DNA from: a gamma proteobacterium L18
GTDB taxonomy: Bacteria; Pseudomonadota; Gammaproteobacteria; Pseudomonadales; Pseudomonadaceae
NCBI GenBank assembly: GCA_000497835.1
Contig: KI547167.1
Coordinates: 155,768 to 219,767 of the forward strand
Direction: 5' to 3'
DNA: 64,000 nt
Under the pieces are notes generated by a model. It had not been told where the DNA came from, made no database searches, and saw only the letters and a program-made list of their open reading frames with translations. Every line of letters starts with the position of its first letter. Position 1 is the first letter of the stretch. Of this stretch, positions 44,448-54,681 are shown piece by piece. The position numbers and the translations under genes are program-made.

Positions 44448-46799
44448 TTAGAAGGTCTGGCCCAGGGAGAATTGGAAGATCTGGGTTTCAGAGTAATCAG
44501 GCTTCTTGATCGGCGTGGCCAGGCTGAAGCTCAGAGGACCCAGTGCGGTGACCCAGGTCACGCCCAGACCGACAGAGGCCGCCATCTGCGAGAAGTCAAC
44601 GCTGGAGCAGGACGGCGAAGTCTTCGAACAATTGGTGTCGAAGGTGCTACCCATGTCCAGGAACAGCGACGTGCGCAGGGAACGCTGGTCTTTCACGAAC
44701 GGCATTGGGAACAGGACTTCTGCACCACCAGTGACCAGGACGTTACCACCGAACGCTTCGGGGCTCTGATCCGGGTCTCTCACGGTACCAGGGTTGTTAC
44801 CACTGCTCGGCGTGCTGCGGGGGCCCAGGGTGCTGTCCTTGAAGCCACGTACCGAGTTGAAACCGCCGGCGTAGTAATTCTCATAGAACGGCAGGCCCGA
44901 AGTGGAACCGTACCCGTTACCGTAGCCCAACTCCGAGTGCAGACGCAGGGTGTAGGTGTCGGTCAGCGGCGCAAACAGCTGGCCACGGTAATCGACCTTG
45001 TAGAACGACAGGTCGCTGCCCGGCGTGGTGGTTTCGAACGTCAGGCTTTGCGAGTGGCCACGCGTAGGTAGCGTGCCCTTGTTCAGGGTCGAATCAGACC
45101 AGCCCACGGACGCCTTCAGGTTGGTGAAGCTGTCGCCTTCCTTGTTGATGAAGTCGAAGATCTCATCAACAGTGTAGGTACCGGTGCTGATACTGTCGCG
45201 TTGCAGCGTCAGGCCGTAAGTCATGCGCGACGTTTCGCTGATCGGGTAACCGAAGGTCACGCCGGCACCGTAGCTGTCCACCGAGTAGCTGGCGATATCG
45301 ACATCGAGGTCGCTGTAGTCGGTTTTACGGTAGAAGGCGTTGTAACCCAGGCTGACACCGTCCGGCGTGAAGTACGGATCGACGTAGCTGAAGTTGTAGC
45401 GGGTCTGGTATTCGGACTTGGTCAGGCCGATGGACACCTTGTTACCGGTACCCAGGAAGTTGCTCTGACTGATCGAACCACCCAGGATCAGGCCGGCGCT
45501 CTGGGCGAAACCGACGCTGGCGGTGATCGAGCCGGAGGCTTGTTCCTCTACCGAGTAGTTCACGTCAACCTGGTCGTCCACGCCCGGTACGGCCGGGGTC
45601 TCGACGTTGACTTCCTTGAAGTAGCCCAGACGCTCCAGACGGGTCTTGGACTGGTCGATCAGGTAGGTCGACGCCCAGCCACCTTCCATCTGGCGCATCT
45701 CACGCCGCAGCACCTTGTCGTCGGTCTTGGTGTTGCCGCGGTAGTTGATGCGGTTCACGTAGGCACGCTTGCCCGGGTCGACCACGAAGGTGATGTCCAC
45801 GGTGTGGTCATCATCATGCGGGGTAGGCACGCCGTTGACGTTGGCGAAGGTGTAACCGTCGTTACCCAGGCGGCGGGTGATCAGCTCGCTGGTGGTGGTC
45901 ATCAGCTTGCGCGAGAACACCTGGCCCTTTTCCACCAGCAGCAGCGACTTGACCTGATCTTCAGGCACTTTCAGGTCGCCGGACAGCTTCACGTCGCGAA
46001 CGCTGTACTTCTGGCCTTCGTTGATGTTGACGGTGATGTAGACGCTCTTCTTGTCCGGGGTGATCGACACCTGGGTAGAAGCAATGTCCATGTTGATGTA
46101 GCCGCGGTCCAGGTAGTAGGAACGCAGGCGCTCAAGGTCGCCGGAGAGTTTTTCACGGGCGTACTTGTCATCGTTCTTGAAGAACGACAGCCAGTTGGTG
46201 GTCTTGAGCTGGAACTGATCGGTCAGTTCCTCTTCGGAGAACACCGTGTTGCCCACCACGTTGATGTGCTGGATGGCAGCGACGGTGCCTTCGTTGATCT
46301 TGATCTTCAGGCTGACGCGGTTGCGCGGCTGCGGAACGACCTCGGCGTCAACCGTGGCCGTGTAGCGGCCCTGGGCGACGTACTGGCGTTGCAGCTCGTT
46401 GCGCACACCTTCAAGGGTGGCACGCTGGAAGATTTCGCCTTCGGCGAGGCCCGACTGTTTCAGGCCCTTCATCAGGTCGTCAGTGGAGATGGCCTTGTTG
46501 CCCTCGATCTCGATACTGGAGACCGACGGACGTTCGACTACACTGATGACCAGGACGTTGCCGTCGCGGCCCAGCTGGATATCTTGAAAGAAACCGGTCT
46601 TGAACAGGGCTCGAGTGGATTCCACCAGGCGTCGATCATCCGCTTCGTCGCCCACGTTCATGGGCAGGGCGCCAAACACGCTGCCGGCGGATACCCGCTG
46701 CAGGCCGTTGACTCGAATATCAGAGATCTTGAAGGACTCGGCGTGAACTTCGGTGACCATCAATGCGGCAAGAGCCGCAGTAAGCAGCAGACGTTTCAT
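44448..46799 (-). CDS. bamA: Outer membrane protein assembly factor BamA
   Basis: Core of the BAM complex that folds beta-barrel proteins into the outer membrane. The 783 residues from ATG 46799 begin with the signal peptide MKRLLLTAALAALMVTEVHA. Five POTRA domains (about 25-420) and a 16-stranded barrel follow. The L6 motif VRGFKDSTLGPR is present, and the C-terminal strand ends IFQFSLGQTF with the terminal Phe typical of Omp85 proteins. rseP is immediately upstream and skp downstream, the conserved envelope-stress order. Confidence 0.98.
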   Translation of the reverse strand: MKRLLLTAALAALMVTEVHAESFKISDIRVNGLQRVSAGSVFGALPMNVGDEADDRRLVESTRALFKTGFFQDIQLGRDGNVLVISVVERPSVSSIEIEGNKAISTDDLMKGLKQSGLAEGEIFQRATLEGVRNELQRQYVAQGRYTATVDAEVVPQPRNRVSLKIKINEGTVAAIQHINVVGNTVFSEEELTDQFQLKTTNWLSFFKNDDKYAREKLSGDLERLRSYYLDRGYINMDIASTQVSITPDKKSVYITVNINEGQKYSVRDVKLSGDLKVPEDQVKSLLLVEKGQVFSRKLMTTTSELITRRLGNDGYTFANVNGVPTPHDDDHTVDITFVVDPGKRAYVNRINYRGNTKTDDKVLRREMRQMEGGWASTYLIDQSKTRLERLGYFKEVNVETPAVPGVDDQVDVNYSVEEQASGSITASVGFAQSAGLILGGSISQSNFLGTGNKVSIGLTKSEYQTRYNFSYVDPYFTPDGVSLGYNAFYRKTDYSDLDVDIASYSVDSYGAGVTFGYPISETSRMTYGLTLQRDSISTGTYTVDEIFDFINKEGDSFTNLKASVGWSDSTLNKGTLPTRGHSQSLTFETTTPGSDLSFYKVDYRGQLFAPLTDTYTLRLHSELGYGNGYGSTSGLPFYENYYAGGFNSVRGFKDSTLGPRSTPSSGNNPGTVRDPDQSPEAFGGNVLVTGGAEVLFPMPFVKDQRSLRTSLFLDMGSTFDTNCSKTSPSCSSVDFSQMAASVGLGVTWVTALGPLSFSLATPIKKPDYSETQIFQFSLGQTF

Positions 46800-46872
46800 G
46801 AAGTCCTTTCTTATTCCAACTGGCAATAAGCGAGCCGCTGACAAGGCAGCGGACCCACAATTGAGCGAAGTA

Positions 46873-48225
46873 TTACAGTCGACCCAAATCGTTTATCAGG
46901 GCAAGCAACATGACCCCGACTACCAAACTGATACCGATCTGGACCCCCCAACCCTGCACCCGATCCGATACTGGGCGACCACGCACCCATTCGATCAGGT
47001 AGAACAGCAAGTGCCCCCCATCCAACACAGGGATAGGCAGCAAATTCAGAACCCCTAGGCTAATGCTCAGATAGGCGAGGAAATTCAGGAAATCCCCAAC
47101 GCCCGACTGGGCTGAAGCGCCCGCCACTTTAGCAATGGTTATCGGTCCACTCAAGTTTTTTACCGAGAGCTCGCCGAACAACATTTTCTTCAGTGAATCA
47201 AGGGTCAGCACGCTCATGGTCCAGGTGCGACGGGCACCCTCGCCGATCGCGGCGAGCGGGCCGTAGCTGACCTCGCGGGTCATCTGCGGCGGCCATTGCA
47301 CGGCCTTCACGCCGGCGCCCAGGTAGCCTGCAGCGGGCTTGTCGTCGCCGCGGCTGGCCAGGGTAACCGGCACATCCAGCTGCTGATCATCGCGCTGCAC
47401 ACGCAGCACCACCTTGGCATCGGGACGCTGGCGCACCAGGTCCACCACCTGCTGCCAATCGGTCAGCGCCTGGCCATCCAGGGACAGCAGACGATCACCG
47501 GTTTTCAGACCGGCGGCCTGGGCCGGCCCCTTGGGATCCAGCTCGGCCAGTACCGGCTCCAGCGCCGGACGCCACGGGCGGATACCCAGCGAGCGGATCG
47601 GATCAGGCTCGTCAGTACCCTGCAACCAGTGATCCAGGGCCAGGGTGTGAGGCTCTTCGGCCGTGGAGCCCTGAGGCAGCACGTTGATATGCAGCGAACC
47701 GGTCTCGCCCAGGCGGCGCACCAGTTGCAGATTGACCTGGGACCAGCCACCCGTTGGCTCGCCATCAATGGAAACAATTTCGCTGCCCGCACTCAGGCCG
47801 GCGGCTGCAGCAATACTGCCCGGCTCGACGGCGCCAATGACCGGCTTGACCTGCTGGCTGCCCAGCATTGCCAGGATCCAGAAGAAAAAGATCGCCAACA
47901 GGAAATTGGCGATGGGGCCGGCCGCGACGATGGCAATGCGTTGGCCAACCTTCTTGCGGTTGAAGGCCTGGTCCAGCAGCTCGGCCGGCACCTCACCCTC
48001 GCGCTCGTCGAGCATCTTGACGTAGCCGCCCAACGGAATGGCGGCCACCACGTACTCGGTGCCCTGGCGGTCATGCCACCGGACCAGCGGCATGCCGAAG
48101 CCCACCGAAAAACGCAAAACCTTGACGCCACAGCGCCGCGCGACCCAGAAATGGCCGAATTCGTGAAAGGTAACCAGCACACCCAATGCCACCAGGGTGC
48201 CGACAATCATATAGAGCGCACTCAT
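46873..48225 (-). CDS. rseP: Site-2 protease RseP/MucP
   Basis: Intramembrane metalloprotease that makes the second cut in the anti-sigma factor (MucA/RseA), releasing the envelope-stress sigma factor. The 450 residues have zinc motif HEFGH at residues 21-25 in the first transmembrane helix. Two PDZ domains (about 115-290) and the third zinc ligand in NLLPIPVLDGGHLLFYLIEW follow. Four transmembrane segments. It lies between dxr and bamA. Confidence 0.98.
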   Translation of the reverse strand: MSALYMIVGTLVALGVLVTFHEFGHFWVARRCGVKVLRFSVGFGMPLVRWHDRQGTEYVVAAIPLGGYVKMLDEREGEVPAELLDQAFNRKKVGQRIAIVAAGPIANFLLAIFFFWILAMLGSQQVKPVIGAVEPGSIAAAAGLSAGSEIVSIDGEPTGGWSQVNLQLVRRLGETGSLHINVLPQGSTAEEPHTLALDHWLQGTDEPDPIRSLGIRPWRPALEPVLAELDPKGPAQAAGLKTGDRLLSLDGQALTDWQQVVDLVRQRPDAKVVLRVQRDDQQLDVPVTLASRGDDKPAAGYLGAGVKAVQWPPQMTREVSYGPLAAIGEGARRTWTMSVLTLDSLKKMLFGELSVKNLSGPITIAKVAGASAQSGVGDFLNFLAYLSISLGVLNLLPIPVLDGGHLLFYLIEWVRGRPVSDRVQGWGVQIGISLVVGVMLLALINDLGRL

Positions 48226-48284
48226 AACTCTCTCCGAATTGCGTCGCGGCGCCGTTCAAGCGGTGCGCATGCACACCACACGCT

Positions 48285-49475
48285 TCAGCGCCCGTGGCGT
48301 TCCAACCATTGACCGGCCAGGCCACGGGCTCGCGTGTCGGCGGCAAACACCGCGTCCAGTGCATCCAATGCCACCACAGGTTCCTGGCCCATTACGTCCT
48401 CGATCATACGCGCGATCTCGGGATAACGGATGCGCCGCTCAAGAAATGCCGCCACGGCCACCTCGTTGGCGGCATTGAGCGTGGTCGGCGCACTATTGCC
48501 GGCCTGGGCCGCCTGCCGCGCCAGGCGCAGGCAAGGAAAGCGCAGCTCGTCAGGGGCCTGGAAGTCCAGTCGCCCCACGGCGAACAGGTCCAGGGGCGCC
48601 ACGCCCGAATCGATACGCTCAGGCCATGCCAAGGCATGGGCAATGGGCGTACGCATGTCGGGGTTGCCCATCTGGGCCAGCACCGAGCCGTCGGCATAGT
48701 CGACCATGGAGTGAATCACACTTTGGCGGTGCACCACCACCTCGACCTGCTCGGGGCGGGCATCGAACAACCAGCAAGCCTCGATCAACTCCAGGCCCTT
48801 GTTCATCATGCTGGCCGAATCGACCGATATCTTGCGACCCATGGACCAGTTCGGGTGCGCACAGGCCTGCTCAGGCGTGACATGCTCCAGATCGGCCAAC
48901 GGCGTCTCGCGAAACGGGCCGCCGCTGGCAGTCAGCAGGATGCGGCGCACGCCAACATTGCCCAGGCCACGAGCGAAATCGCCGGGCAGGCACTGAAAGA
49001 TGGCGTTGTGCTCGCTGTCGATCGGCAGCAGCACGGCACCACTGCGCCGCACCGCCTGCATGAACAGGTCGCCGGACATCACCAGCGCTTCCTTGTTGGC
49101 CAGCAGCACCTTCTTGCCGGCTTCCACGGCCGCCAGCGTCGGGCGCAGGCCCGCGGCGCCAACGATGGCCGCCATCACCGCGTCCACGCATGGATCGGCC
49201 GCCACCTGGCACAAGCCCTCTTCACCGATCAACACCTGGGTGCTCAGCCCTGCAGCACGCAGCCCGGCCTCCAGGCGACGCGCGCCCGCCTCGTCGGGCA
49301 CCACGGCGCACTGCGGCCGATGCTTGACGCACAGCGCCAACAACTCATCCAGACGGCTGAACCCGCTCAGGGCGAACACCTGGTAACGATCAGGGTGACG
49401 CGCCACCACGTCCAGGGTACTCAGGCCGATGGACCCAGTGGCACCCAGCACGGTAATCATCTGCGGCGTACTCAC
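48285..49475 (-). CDS. dxr: 1-deoxy-D-xylulose 5-phosphate reductoisomerase
   Basis: Second enzyme of the MEP isoprenoid pathway, NADPH-dependent. The 396 residues start at GTG 49475, overlapping the cdsA stop by four bases (GTGA). NADPH motif [14 protein letters not shown], metal and substrate sites in [17 protein letters not shown] and [13 protein letters not shown], and a C-terminal helix bundle are seen. Together with ispD and ispF in this window it covers three of the pathway's steps. Confidence 0.98.
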   Translation of the reverse strand: MSTPQMITVLGATGSIGLSTLDVVARHPDRYQVFALSGFSRLDELLALCVKHRPQCAVVPDEAGARRLEAGLRAAGLSTQVLIGEEGLCQVAADPCVDAVMAAIVGAAGLRPTLAAVEAGKKVLLANKEALVMSGDLFMQAVRRSGAVLLPIDSEHNAIFQCLPGDFARGLGNVGVRRILLTASGGPFRETPLADLEHVTPEQACAHPNWSMGRKISVDSASMMNKGLELIEACWLFDARPEQVEVVVHRQSVIHSMVDYADGSVLAQMGNPDMRTPIAHALAWPERIDSGVAPLDLFAVGRLDFQAPDELRFPCLRLARQAAQAGNSAPTTLNAANEVAVAAFLERRIRYPEIARMIEDVMGQEPVVALDALDAVFAADTRARGLAGQWLERHGR

Positions 49476-50287
49476 AGAGCACTCCAATTGGCAGCCCACA
49501 ACAGCACGGCAAACACCGGAATGGCGGCCGTCAGGCTGTCGATACGATCCAGGATACCGCCGTGCCCGGGCAGCAGGTTGCTGCTGTCCTTGATGCCGGC
49601 ACGGCGCTTGAACATGCTCTCGGTCAGGTCACCGACCACCGACAGCGCCACCACGATGGCCGCGCCGATCAGGCACAGCAGGGTTTCGCCGACGCCCCAA
49701 TGACGAACCTGACCCACCACCAGGGTAATCAGCAGGCTCACCGCCATGCCGCCGTAGAAGCCCGCCCAGCTTTTGCCGGGGCTGACCTGCGGGGCTAGCT
49801 TGGCCTTGCCGAAGGCTTTGCCAGAGAAATAGGCACCGATATCGGCCGCCCACACCAGCACCATCACCGCCAGAATCAGCCAGTTGCCCTGGCCCTGAGC
49901 CTTGATCAGCACCAGGCCCTGCCAGGCCGGCAGCAGAATCAGCAGGCCGATCAGCAGTTTGCAGGCGACACTGGCCCACTGCTCGCTGGTACGAGGGAAG
50001 GTCAACACCAGGAAAGTGGCCACCCCCCACCAGATCAGCGCCGCAGCCAGCACGAACGGCGCCAGCGCAGGCGTCAGGTAAAGGAAGAACAAGGCAACCG
50101 CCACCACGGCGGCAAAGCCCATACGAGCAGGCTGAGCCTCAAAACCGGCCAGTCGCGCCCACTCCCAGGCACCCAGGGTCACCACCAGGCCGATGAACAG
50201 AGCAAAACCGCCCCCTTCGAGCAGGAAGAAACCGCACAGGGCGATCGGCAGCAGGATCAGCGCTGTAATGATGCGTTGTTTAAGCAT
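49472..50287 (-). CDS. cdsA: Phosphatidate cytidylyltransferase CdsA
   Basis: Integral membrane enzyme making CDP-diacylglycerol for all phospholipids. The 271 residues contain about eight hydrophobic helices and the family signature near the C-terminus ([20 protein letters not shown] then [15 protein letters not shown]). The ATG shares one base with the uppS stop. Confidence 0.97.
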   Translation of the reverse strand: MLKQRIITALILLPIALCGFFLLEGGGFALFIGLVVTLGAWEWARLAGFEAQPARMGFAAVVAVALFFLYLTPALAPFVLAAALIWWGVATFLVLTFPRTSEQWASVACKLLIGLLILLPAWQGLVLIKAQGQGNWLILAVMVLVWAADIGAYFSGKAFGKAKLAPQVSPGKSWAGFYGGMAVSLLITLVVGQVRHWGVGETLLCLIGAAIVVALSVVGDLTESMFKRRAGIKDSSNLLPGHGGILDRIDSLTAAIPVFAVLLWAANWSAL

Positions 50288-51042
50288 TAAGCACGGGCTC
50301 CGGCTTCGACCTGCTCGCTTGTCTTACCGAAGCGGCGCTGGCGCGAAGCGAAATCGGCCAGCGCGGTGCGCATGGCTTCGTGTTTGAAGTCCGGCCAGAA
50401 CAGGTCGGAGAAGTACAGCTCGGCATAGGCCAGCTGCCAGAGCAGGAAGTTGCTGATGCGGCGCTCGCCACCGGTGCGGATGCACAGGTCGGGCAGCGGC
50501 AGATCACCCGTGGACAAGCAGGTCTGCAGCAGCCCCGGGGTAATGTCCTCAGGGCGCAGGTGCCCGGCCTGCACTTCGCGCGCCAGACGCTGGGCGGCCT
50601 GGGCGATATCCCACTGGCCACCATAGTTGGCGGCAATCTGCAGCACAAAACGGTCGTTGCCGGCGGTCAGCGCCTCGGCTTCGCGCATGGCAGCCTGCAG
50701 CTCTGGATGAAAGCGTGAGCGATCACCGATGATGCGCAGGCTGATGCGGTTCTTGTTCAGGCTCTGCGCCTCTCGACGCAGCGCCTTGAAGAACAGCTCC
50801 ATGAGGGCCCCGACCTCTTCGGCCGGACGTTGCCAGTTCTCGCTGGAGAAGGCAAAGAGGGTCAGAACCTCGACCTTGGCCTCTGCACACACCTCAATTA
50901 CCGCACGGACAGCATCCACGCCTGCCTTGTGCCCGGCAATCCCGGGCAGCAGGCGCTTTTTCGCCCAGCGATTATTCCCATCCATGATGATCGCAACGTG
51001 TCGCGGTACCGAGGACGGCACAGTCAGCTTGGTCTTTTCCAT
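50287..51042 (-). CDS. uppS: Undecaprenyl diphosphate synthase UppS
   Basis: cis-Prenyltransferase that makes the C55 carrier for peptidoglycan and O-antigen. The 251 residues have catalytic D21 in AIIMDGNNRWAKKR, FAFSSENWQRP, and the signature DLCIRTGGERRISNFLLWQL with YAELYFSD. It precedes cdsA and follows frr. Confidence 0.98.
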   Translation of the reverse strand: MEKTKLTVPSSVPRHVAIIMDGNNRWAKKRLLPGIAGHKAGVDAVRAVIEVCAEAKVEVLTLFAFSSENWQRPAEEVGALMELFFKALRREAQSLNKNRISLRIIGDRSRFHPELQAAMREAEALTAGNDRFVLQIAANYGGQWDIAQAAQRLAREVQAGHLRPEDITPGLLQTCLSTGDLPLPDLCIRTGGERRISNFLLWQLAYAELYFSDLFWPDFKHEAMRTALADFASRQRRFGKTSEQVEAGARA

Positions 51043-51061
51043 GGAAACGCGCGGTTCCTTC

Positions 51062-51619
51062 TTATACAGCCATCAGATCGGCTTCTTTCTGCTTCACAGC
51101 CACTTCGATTTCAGCGACGAACTTGTCGGTCAGCTTCTGGATGTCATCAGCGGCGCGACGCTCTTCGTCTTCGCTGATTTCCTTTTCCTTGACCAGGTCC
51201 TTCAGTTGGCCCAGCGCATCGCGGCGGATATTGCGCACGGCAACACGACCGTCTTCAGCGGCTTCGCGGGCCTGCTTGGTGAAGCCCTTGCGGGTTTCCT
51301 CGGTCAGGGCCGGCATGGTGATCAGCAGCAGCTCACCCAGGTTGGTCGGGTTGAAGCCCAGACCCGAGCTCTGGATGGCCTTGTCGACGGCCGCCAGCAT
51401 GTTGCGCTCGAACGCTACAACCTGCAGGGTGCGGGAGTCTTTCACGGTCACGTTGGCAACCTGGTTCAACGGGGTGTCCGCGCCATAGTAAGGCACCATC
51501 ACGCCGCCCAGGATGCTGGGGTGAGCCTGACCGGTACGAATGCGGCTGAACGCGTGAGCCAGCGATTCCAGGGACTTCTGCATGCGCTCTTGAGCGTCTT
51601 TCTTGATTTCGTTGATCAT
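51062..51619 (-). CDS. frr: Ribosome recycling factor
   Basis: Splits post-termination ribosomes together with EF-G. The 185 residues are the usual size: a three-helix bundle ([20 protein letters not shown] at the start) plus a small beta domain ([20 protein letters not shown]). The ATG overlaps the pyrH stop by four bases. It forms the rpsB-tsf-pyrH-frr translation cluster with its neighbours. Confidence 0.98.
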   Translation of the reverse strand: MINEIKKDAQERMQKSLESLAHAFSRIRTGQAHPSILGGVMVPYYGADTPLNQVANVTVKDSRTLQVVAFERNMLAAVDKAIQSSGLGFNPTNLGELLLITMPALTEETRKGFTKQAREAAEDGRVAVRNIRRDALGQLKDLVKEKEISEDEERRAADDIQKLTDKFVAEIEVAVKQKEADLMAV

Positions 51620-52359
51620 TCTTCGCCTTCCTCGATCAGAGTTCCTTCAGCGCCGCCCACTACGATATTCAGCAGAGCGCCTGGCTTGTTCATGTTAAAC
51701 ACCCGCAACGGCATGTTGTGGTCGCGGCACAGGCAGATGGCGGTCAAGTCCATCACACCCAGCTTGCGATCCAGCACTTCATCGTACGTCAGGCGATCAA
51801 ATTTCTCAGCATGCGGATCCTTGAATGGATCGGCAGTGTACACACCATCGACCTTGGTTGCCTTCAGCACCACGTCAGCACCGATTTCGATGGCGCGCAG
51901 GCAGGCAGCGGAGTCGGTGGTGAAGAACGGGTTGCCGGTACCGGCGGCGAAAATCACCACATCGCCGGACTTCAGCAGGCGGTCAGCCTTGCGACGGTCG
52001 TAATGGTCGGTGACGCCAACCATGGTGATCGCCGACATGACGATGGCCGGGATGTTGGAACGCTCCAGCGCGTCGCGCATGGCCAATGCGTTCATCACGG
52101 TGGCCAGCATGCCCATGTGGTCGCCAGTGACGCGGTCCATGCCCGCCTCGCTCAGCGCAGCCCCACGGAACAGGTTGCCGCCGCCGATGACCAGGCCTAC
52201 CTGGACACCGATACCTACCAGCTGGCCAACTTCCAGGGCCATGCGATCCAGCACCTTCGGGTCAATACCGAAGTCTTCCGAGCCCATCAGGGCCTCGCCG
52301 CTAAGTTTGAGCAAAATGCGTTTATAGCGAGGTTGACGACCACTAACCTGCTGAGCCAT
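51616..52359 (-). CDS. pyrH: Uridylate kinase PyrH
   Basis: UMP kinase feeding pyrimidine nucleotide synthesis. The 247 residues show the amino-acid-kinase fold: [14 protein letters not shown] at the N-terminus, [20 protein letters not shown], and the ATP-site block [20 protein letters not shown]. The start is ATG 52359; a longer frame would begin in the terminator area of tsf. Confidence 0.98.
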   Translation of the reverse strand: MAQQVSGRQPRYKRILLKLSGEALMGSEDFGIDPKVLDRMALEVGQLVGIGVQVGLVIGGGNLFRGAALSEAGMDRVTGDHMGMLATVMNALAMRDALERSNIPAIVMSAITMVGVTDHYDRRKADRLLKSGDVVIFAAGTGNPFFTTDSAACLRAIEIGADVVLKATKVDGVYTADPFKDPHAEKFDRLTYDEVLDRKLGVMDLTAICLCRDHNMPLRVFNMNKPGALLNIVVGGAEGTLIEEGEE

Positions 52360-52487
52360 TGCGAATCTCTCCTGCGGCGTTAAAAAATTCTGAGCGGGCT
52401 GTTTGCAGCCTGCGCTAACTCTAGCTTGGCACTGCTGCAGTGCCATCGGAAGCGGCCTTGTAAGCCACGATTCCGCCTTTCATTTTG

Positions 52488-52524
52488 ACAAAGAGGCTGC
52501 GCGCGTGAGCGGGCAGCCTCTTTG
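52488..52524 (-). terminator. Terminator downstream of tsf
   Basis: AAAGAGGCTGC and GCAGCCTCTTT are inverted around a 12-base GC-rich loop, about 22 bases after the tsf stop. The trailing T-run is short (TTTG), so pyrH may still get readthrough. Confidence 0.7.
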
Positions 52525-52546
52525 GGGCGACAGTGGTTAAACCGTC

Positions 52547-53416
52547 TTACTGCTTGGCAGCAGCCAGCTGGGCGGCAACTTCTTCAGCGAAGTTGTCGAC
52601 TGGCTTCTCGATGCCTTCACCGACTTTGAAGTAGGTGAACGAAACGATTTCAGCGCCAGCTTTCTTGGCCAGTTCGCCAACCTTGACTTCCGGGTTCTTG
52701 ACGAACGGTTGTTCGACCAGGGAAGCTTCAGCCAGGAACTTCTTGATACGACCGTCGATCATGTTGGCGACGATGTTCTCAGGCTTGCCTTTCATCTTCT
52801 CTTCGTTCAGCTGCAGGAACACGGCTTTTTCGCGTTCGATGGCTTCGGCAGAGACTTGCGATGGCAGCAGGAACTCTGGGTTGCTGGCGGCTACGTGCAT
52901 GGCGATGTCTTTGGCCAGCTCGGCGTTGCCGCCTTTCAGGGCAACCACTACGCCGATCTTGTTACCGTGCAGGTAGGCGTCGACAACGTCGCCTTCAACA
53001 CGTACCAGACGACGAATGTTGACGTTTTCGCCAACTTTGGCAACCAGGGCTTCGCGAGCGGCTTCCTGAGCGGCGATCAGCGGAGCTGCGTCGGTCAGTT
53101 TGTCGGCCAGGGCTTTTTCAACGCTGGCAGTCACGAAGTTCTTGAAGTCGTCCTGCAGGGCCAGGAAGTCGGTCTGCGAGTTGACTTCCAGGATGACGGC
53201 GGACTTGTTGTCAGCGTCGACTTTAACGGCGATAGCGCCTTCAGCGGCAACGTTGCCAGCTTTCTTGGCGGCCTTGATGGCGCCCGAAGCACGCATGTCG
53301 TCGATCGCTTTTTCGATGTCGCCGCCAGCCTTGGTCAAGGCCTTTTTGCAGTCCATCATGCCTTCGCCGGTACGCTCGCGCAGTTCTTTGACCAACGCTG
53401 CAGTAATTTCTGCCAT
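52547..53416 (-). CDS. tsf: Elongation factor Ts
   Basis: Nucleotide exchange factor for EF-Tu. The 289 residues contain the N-terminal UBA-like domain (AALVKELRERTGEGMMDCKK) and the core with LEVNSQTDFLALQDDFKNFV, the EF-Tu contact region. A C-terminal module follows. It is downstream of rpsB, with a hairpin in between that probably tunes the ratio. Confidence 0.98.
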   Translation of the reverse strand: MAEITAALVKELRERTGEGMMDCKKALTKAGGDIEKAIDDMRASGAIKAAKKAGNVAAEGAIAVKVDADNKSAVILEVNSQTDFLALQDDFKNFVTASVEKALADKLTDAAPLIAAQEAAREALVAKVGENVNIRRLVRVEGDVVDAYLHGNKIGVVVALKGGNAELAKDIAMHVAASNPEFLLPSQVSAEAIEREKAVFLQLNEEKMKGKPENIVANMIDGRIKKFLAEASLVEQPFVKNPEVKVGELAKKAGAEIVSFTYFKVGEGIEKPVDNFAEEVAAQLAAAKQ

Positions 53417-53540
53417 TTCAAAATCCTCTTGGATAGGTTTTCAACCATTCCACCCGATTGGCACGGGCGCTCAATTCTTGAACACTGCCAGCTACTGCGT
53501 TAAAAAAATGCAATGACTACGCAGACAGGTTCTCGAGGTG

Positions 53541-53569
53541 GCAAAAAGGGGGCCTAGCCCCCTTTTTGC
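53541..53569 (-). terminator. Hairpin attenuator between rpsB and tsf
   Basis: The palindrome GCAAAAAGGGGG-CCTAG-CCCCCTTTTTGC is followed by ACC on the minus strand. It has a U-rich right arm and is a likely partial terminator in the rpsB-tsf operon. Confidence 0.75.
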
Positions 53570-53597
53570 GTACCGAGTAAACGCTGGGCGTCTAGAC

Positions 53598-54338
53598 TCA
53601 GCCTTCTACCGCTGCAGCAGGTGCGTCCTGGACGTACTCTTCGGTACCGCCAGCAACGTGGTTGCGGCCACGGATAACGGCGTCAGCCATCGAACCCATG
53701 TACAGCTGGATGGCGCGGATGGCGTCATCGTTACCTGGGATGATGTAGTCAACGCCTTCTGGGCTGGAGTTGGTATCGACTACGCCGATAACCGGGATAC
53801 CCAGCTTGTTGGCTTCGGTGATCGCGATGCGCTCGTGATCAACGTCGATAACGAACAGTGCGTCAGGCAGACCGCCCATGTCCTTGATACCACCCAGCGA
53901 GCGATCCAGTTTTTCCAGATCACGGGAGCGCATCAGGGCTTCTTTCTTGGTCAGCTTGGCGAAGGTGCCATCTTCGGCCTGGGTTTCCAGGTCGCGCAGA
54001 CGCTTGATCGAAGCACGGATGGTTTTGAAGTTGGTCAGCATGCCGCCCAACCAGCGGTGGTCGACGTACGGCGAACCGCAACGTGCTGCTTCTTCAGCAA
54101 CGATCTTGCCAGCCGAACGCTTGGTGCCGACGAACAGGATCTTGTTCTTGCCCTGAGCCAGGCGCTCAACGAAAGTCAGAGCTTCGTTGAACATTGGCAG
54201 GGTTTTTTCGAGGTTGATGATGTGAATCTTGTTACGCGCGCCGAAAATGTACTTACCCATTTTCGGATTCCAGTAACGGGTTTGGTGACCGAAGTGCACA
54301 CCGGCCTTCAGCATATCGCGCATGTTGACTTGGGACAT
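53598..54338 (-). CDS. rpsB: 30S ribosomal protein S2
   Basis: A ribosomal protein of 246 residues from ATG 54338, starting [40 protein letters not shown] and [20 protein letters not shown] are present, with [12 protein letters not shown] at the C-terminal half. First gene of the rpsB-tsf operon. The leader (54339-54476) contains a strong hairpin, and S2 is known to repress its own operon in related bacteria. Confidence 0.99.
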   Translation of the reverse strand: MSQVNMRDMLKAGVHFGHQTRYWNPKMGKYIFGARNKIHIINLEKTLPMFNEALTFVERLAQGKNKILFVGTKRSAGKIVAEEAARCGSPYVDHRWLGGMLTNFKTIRASIKRLRDLETQAEDGTFAKLTKKEALMRSRDLEKLDRSLGGIKDMGGLPDALFVIDVDHERIAITEANKLGIPVIGVVDTNSSPEGVDYIIPGNDDAIRAIQLYMGSMADAVIRGRNHVAGGTEEYVQDAPAAAVEG

Positions 54339-54681
54339 GATAGTTCCTTGATAAGTCGGGTTAGGCCTCCACGTACCCCAATGACCAACCAGCAGCATTA
54401 AGCTGAAGGCACCCAGGTCATCGTGCCGGCACGTGTGTGGGTTTGTGCTTTCGGGGCTATCCCCGGAAAGCGGCGCATTTTATACCACAGAACCTTTGCC
54501 AGCGAAACCGGAATTCACGTTGTCGATCAACGACTTTTGCGTGCGAGCTTGTTTCGCGCAACAATGGCCCCATGACTCTATATAGAGAAGCGATGCCTGG
54601 CGACAGTTCCGGCTGCCGTACGTCTGGTAGAATCGTTTCATCCCGTGTTTGCCTGCGCGTTCGCGCGCCTAGAGAGACCGT
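54339..54681. promoter_or_regulatory. Divergent promoter region of rpsB and map, with rpsB leader
   Basis: On the minus strand a -10 box TATAAAAT lies at 54477-54484 with TTTCGC about 17 bases upstream. It is followed in the transcript by the hairpin GCTTTCCGGGGATAGCCCCGAAAGC (54446-54470), which fits the S2-binding leader (t44-like). On the plus strand an extended -10 TGGTAGAAT ends at 54633, about 50 bases before map. Confidence 0.65.
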
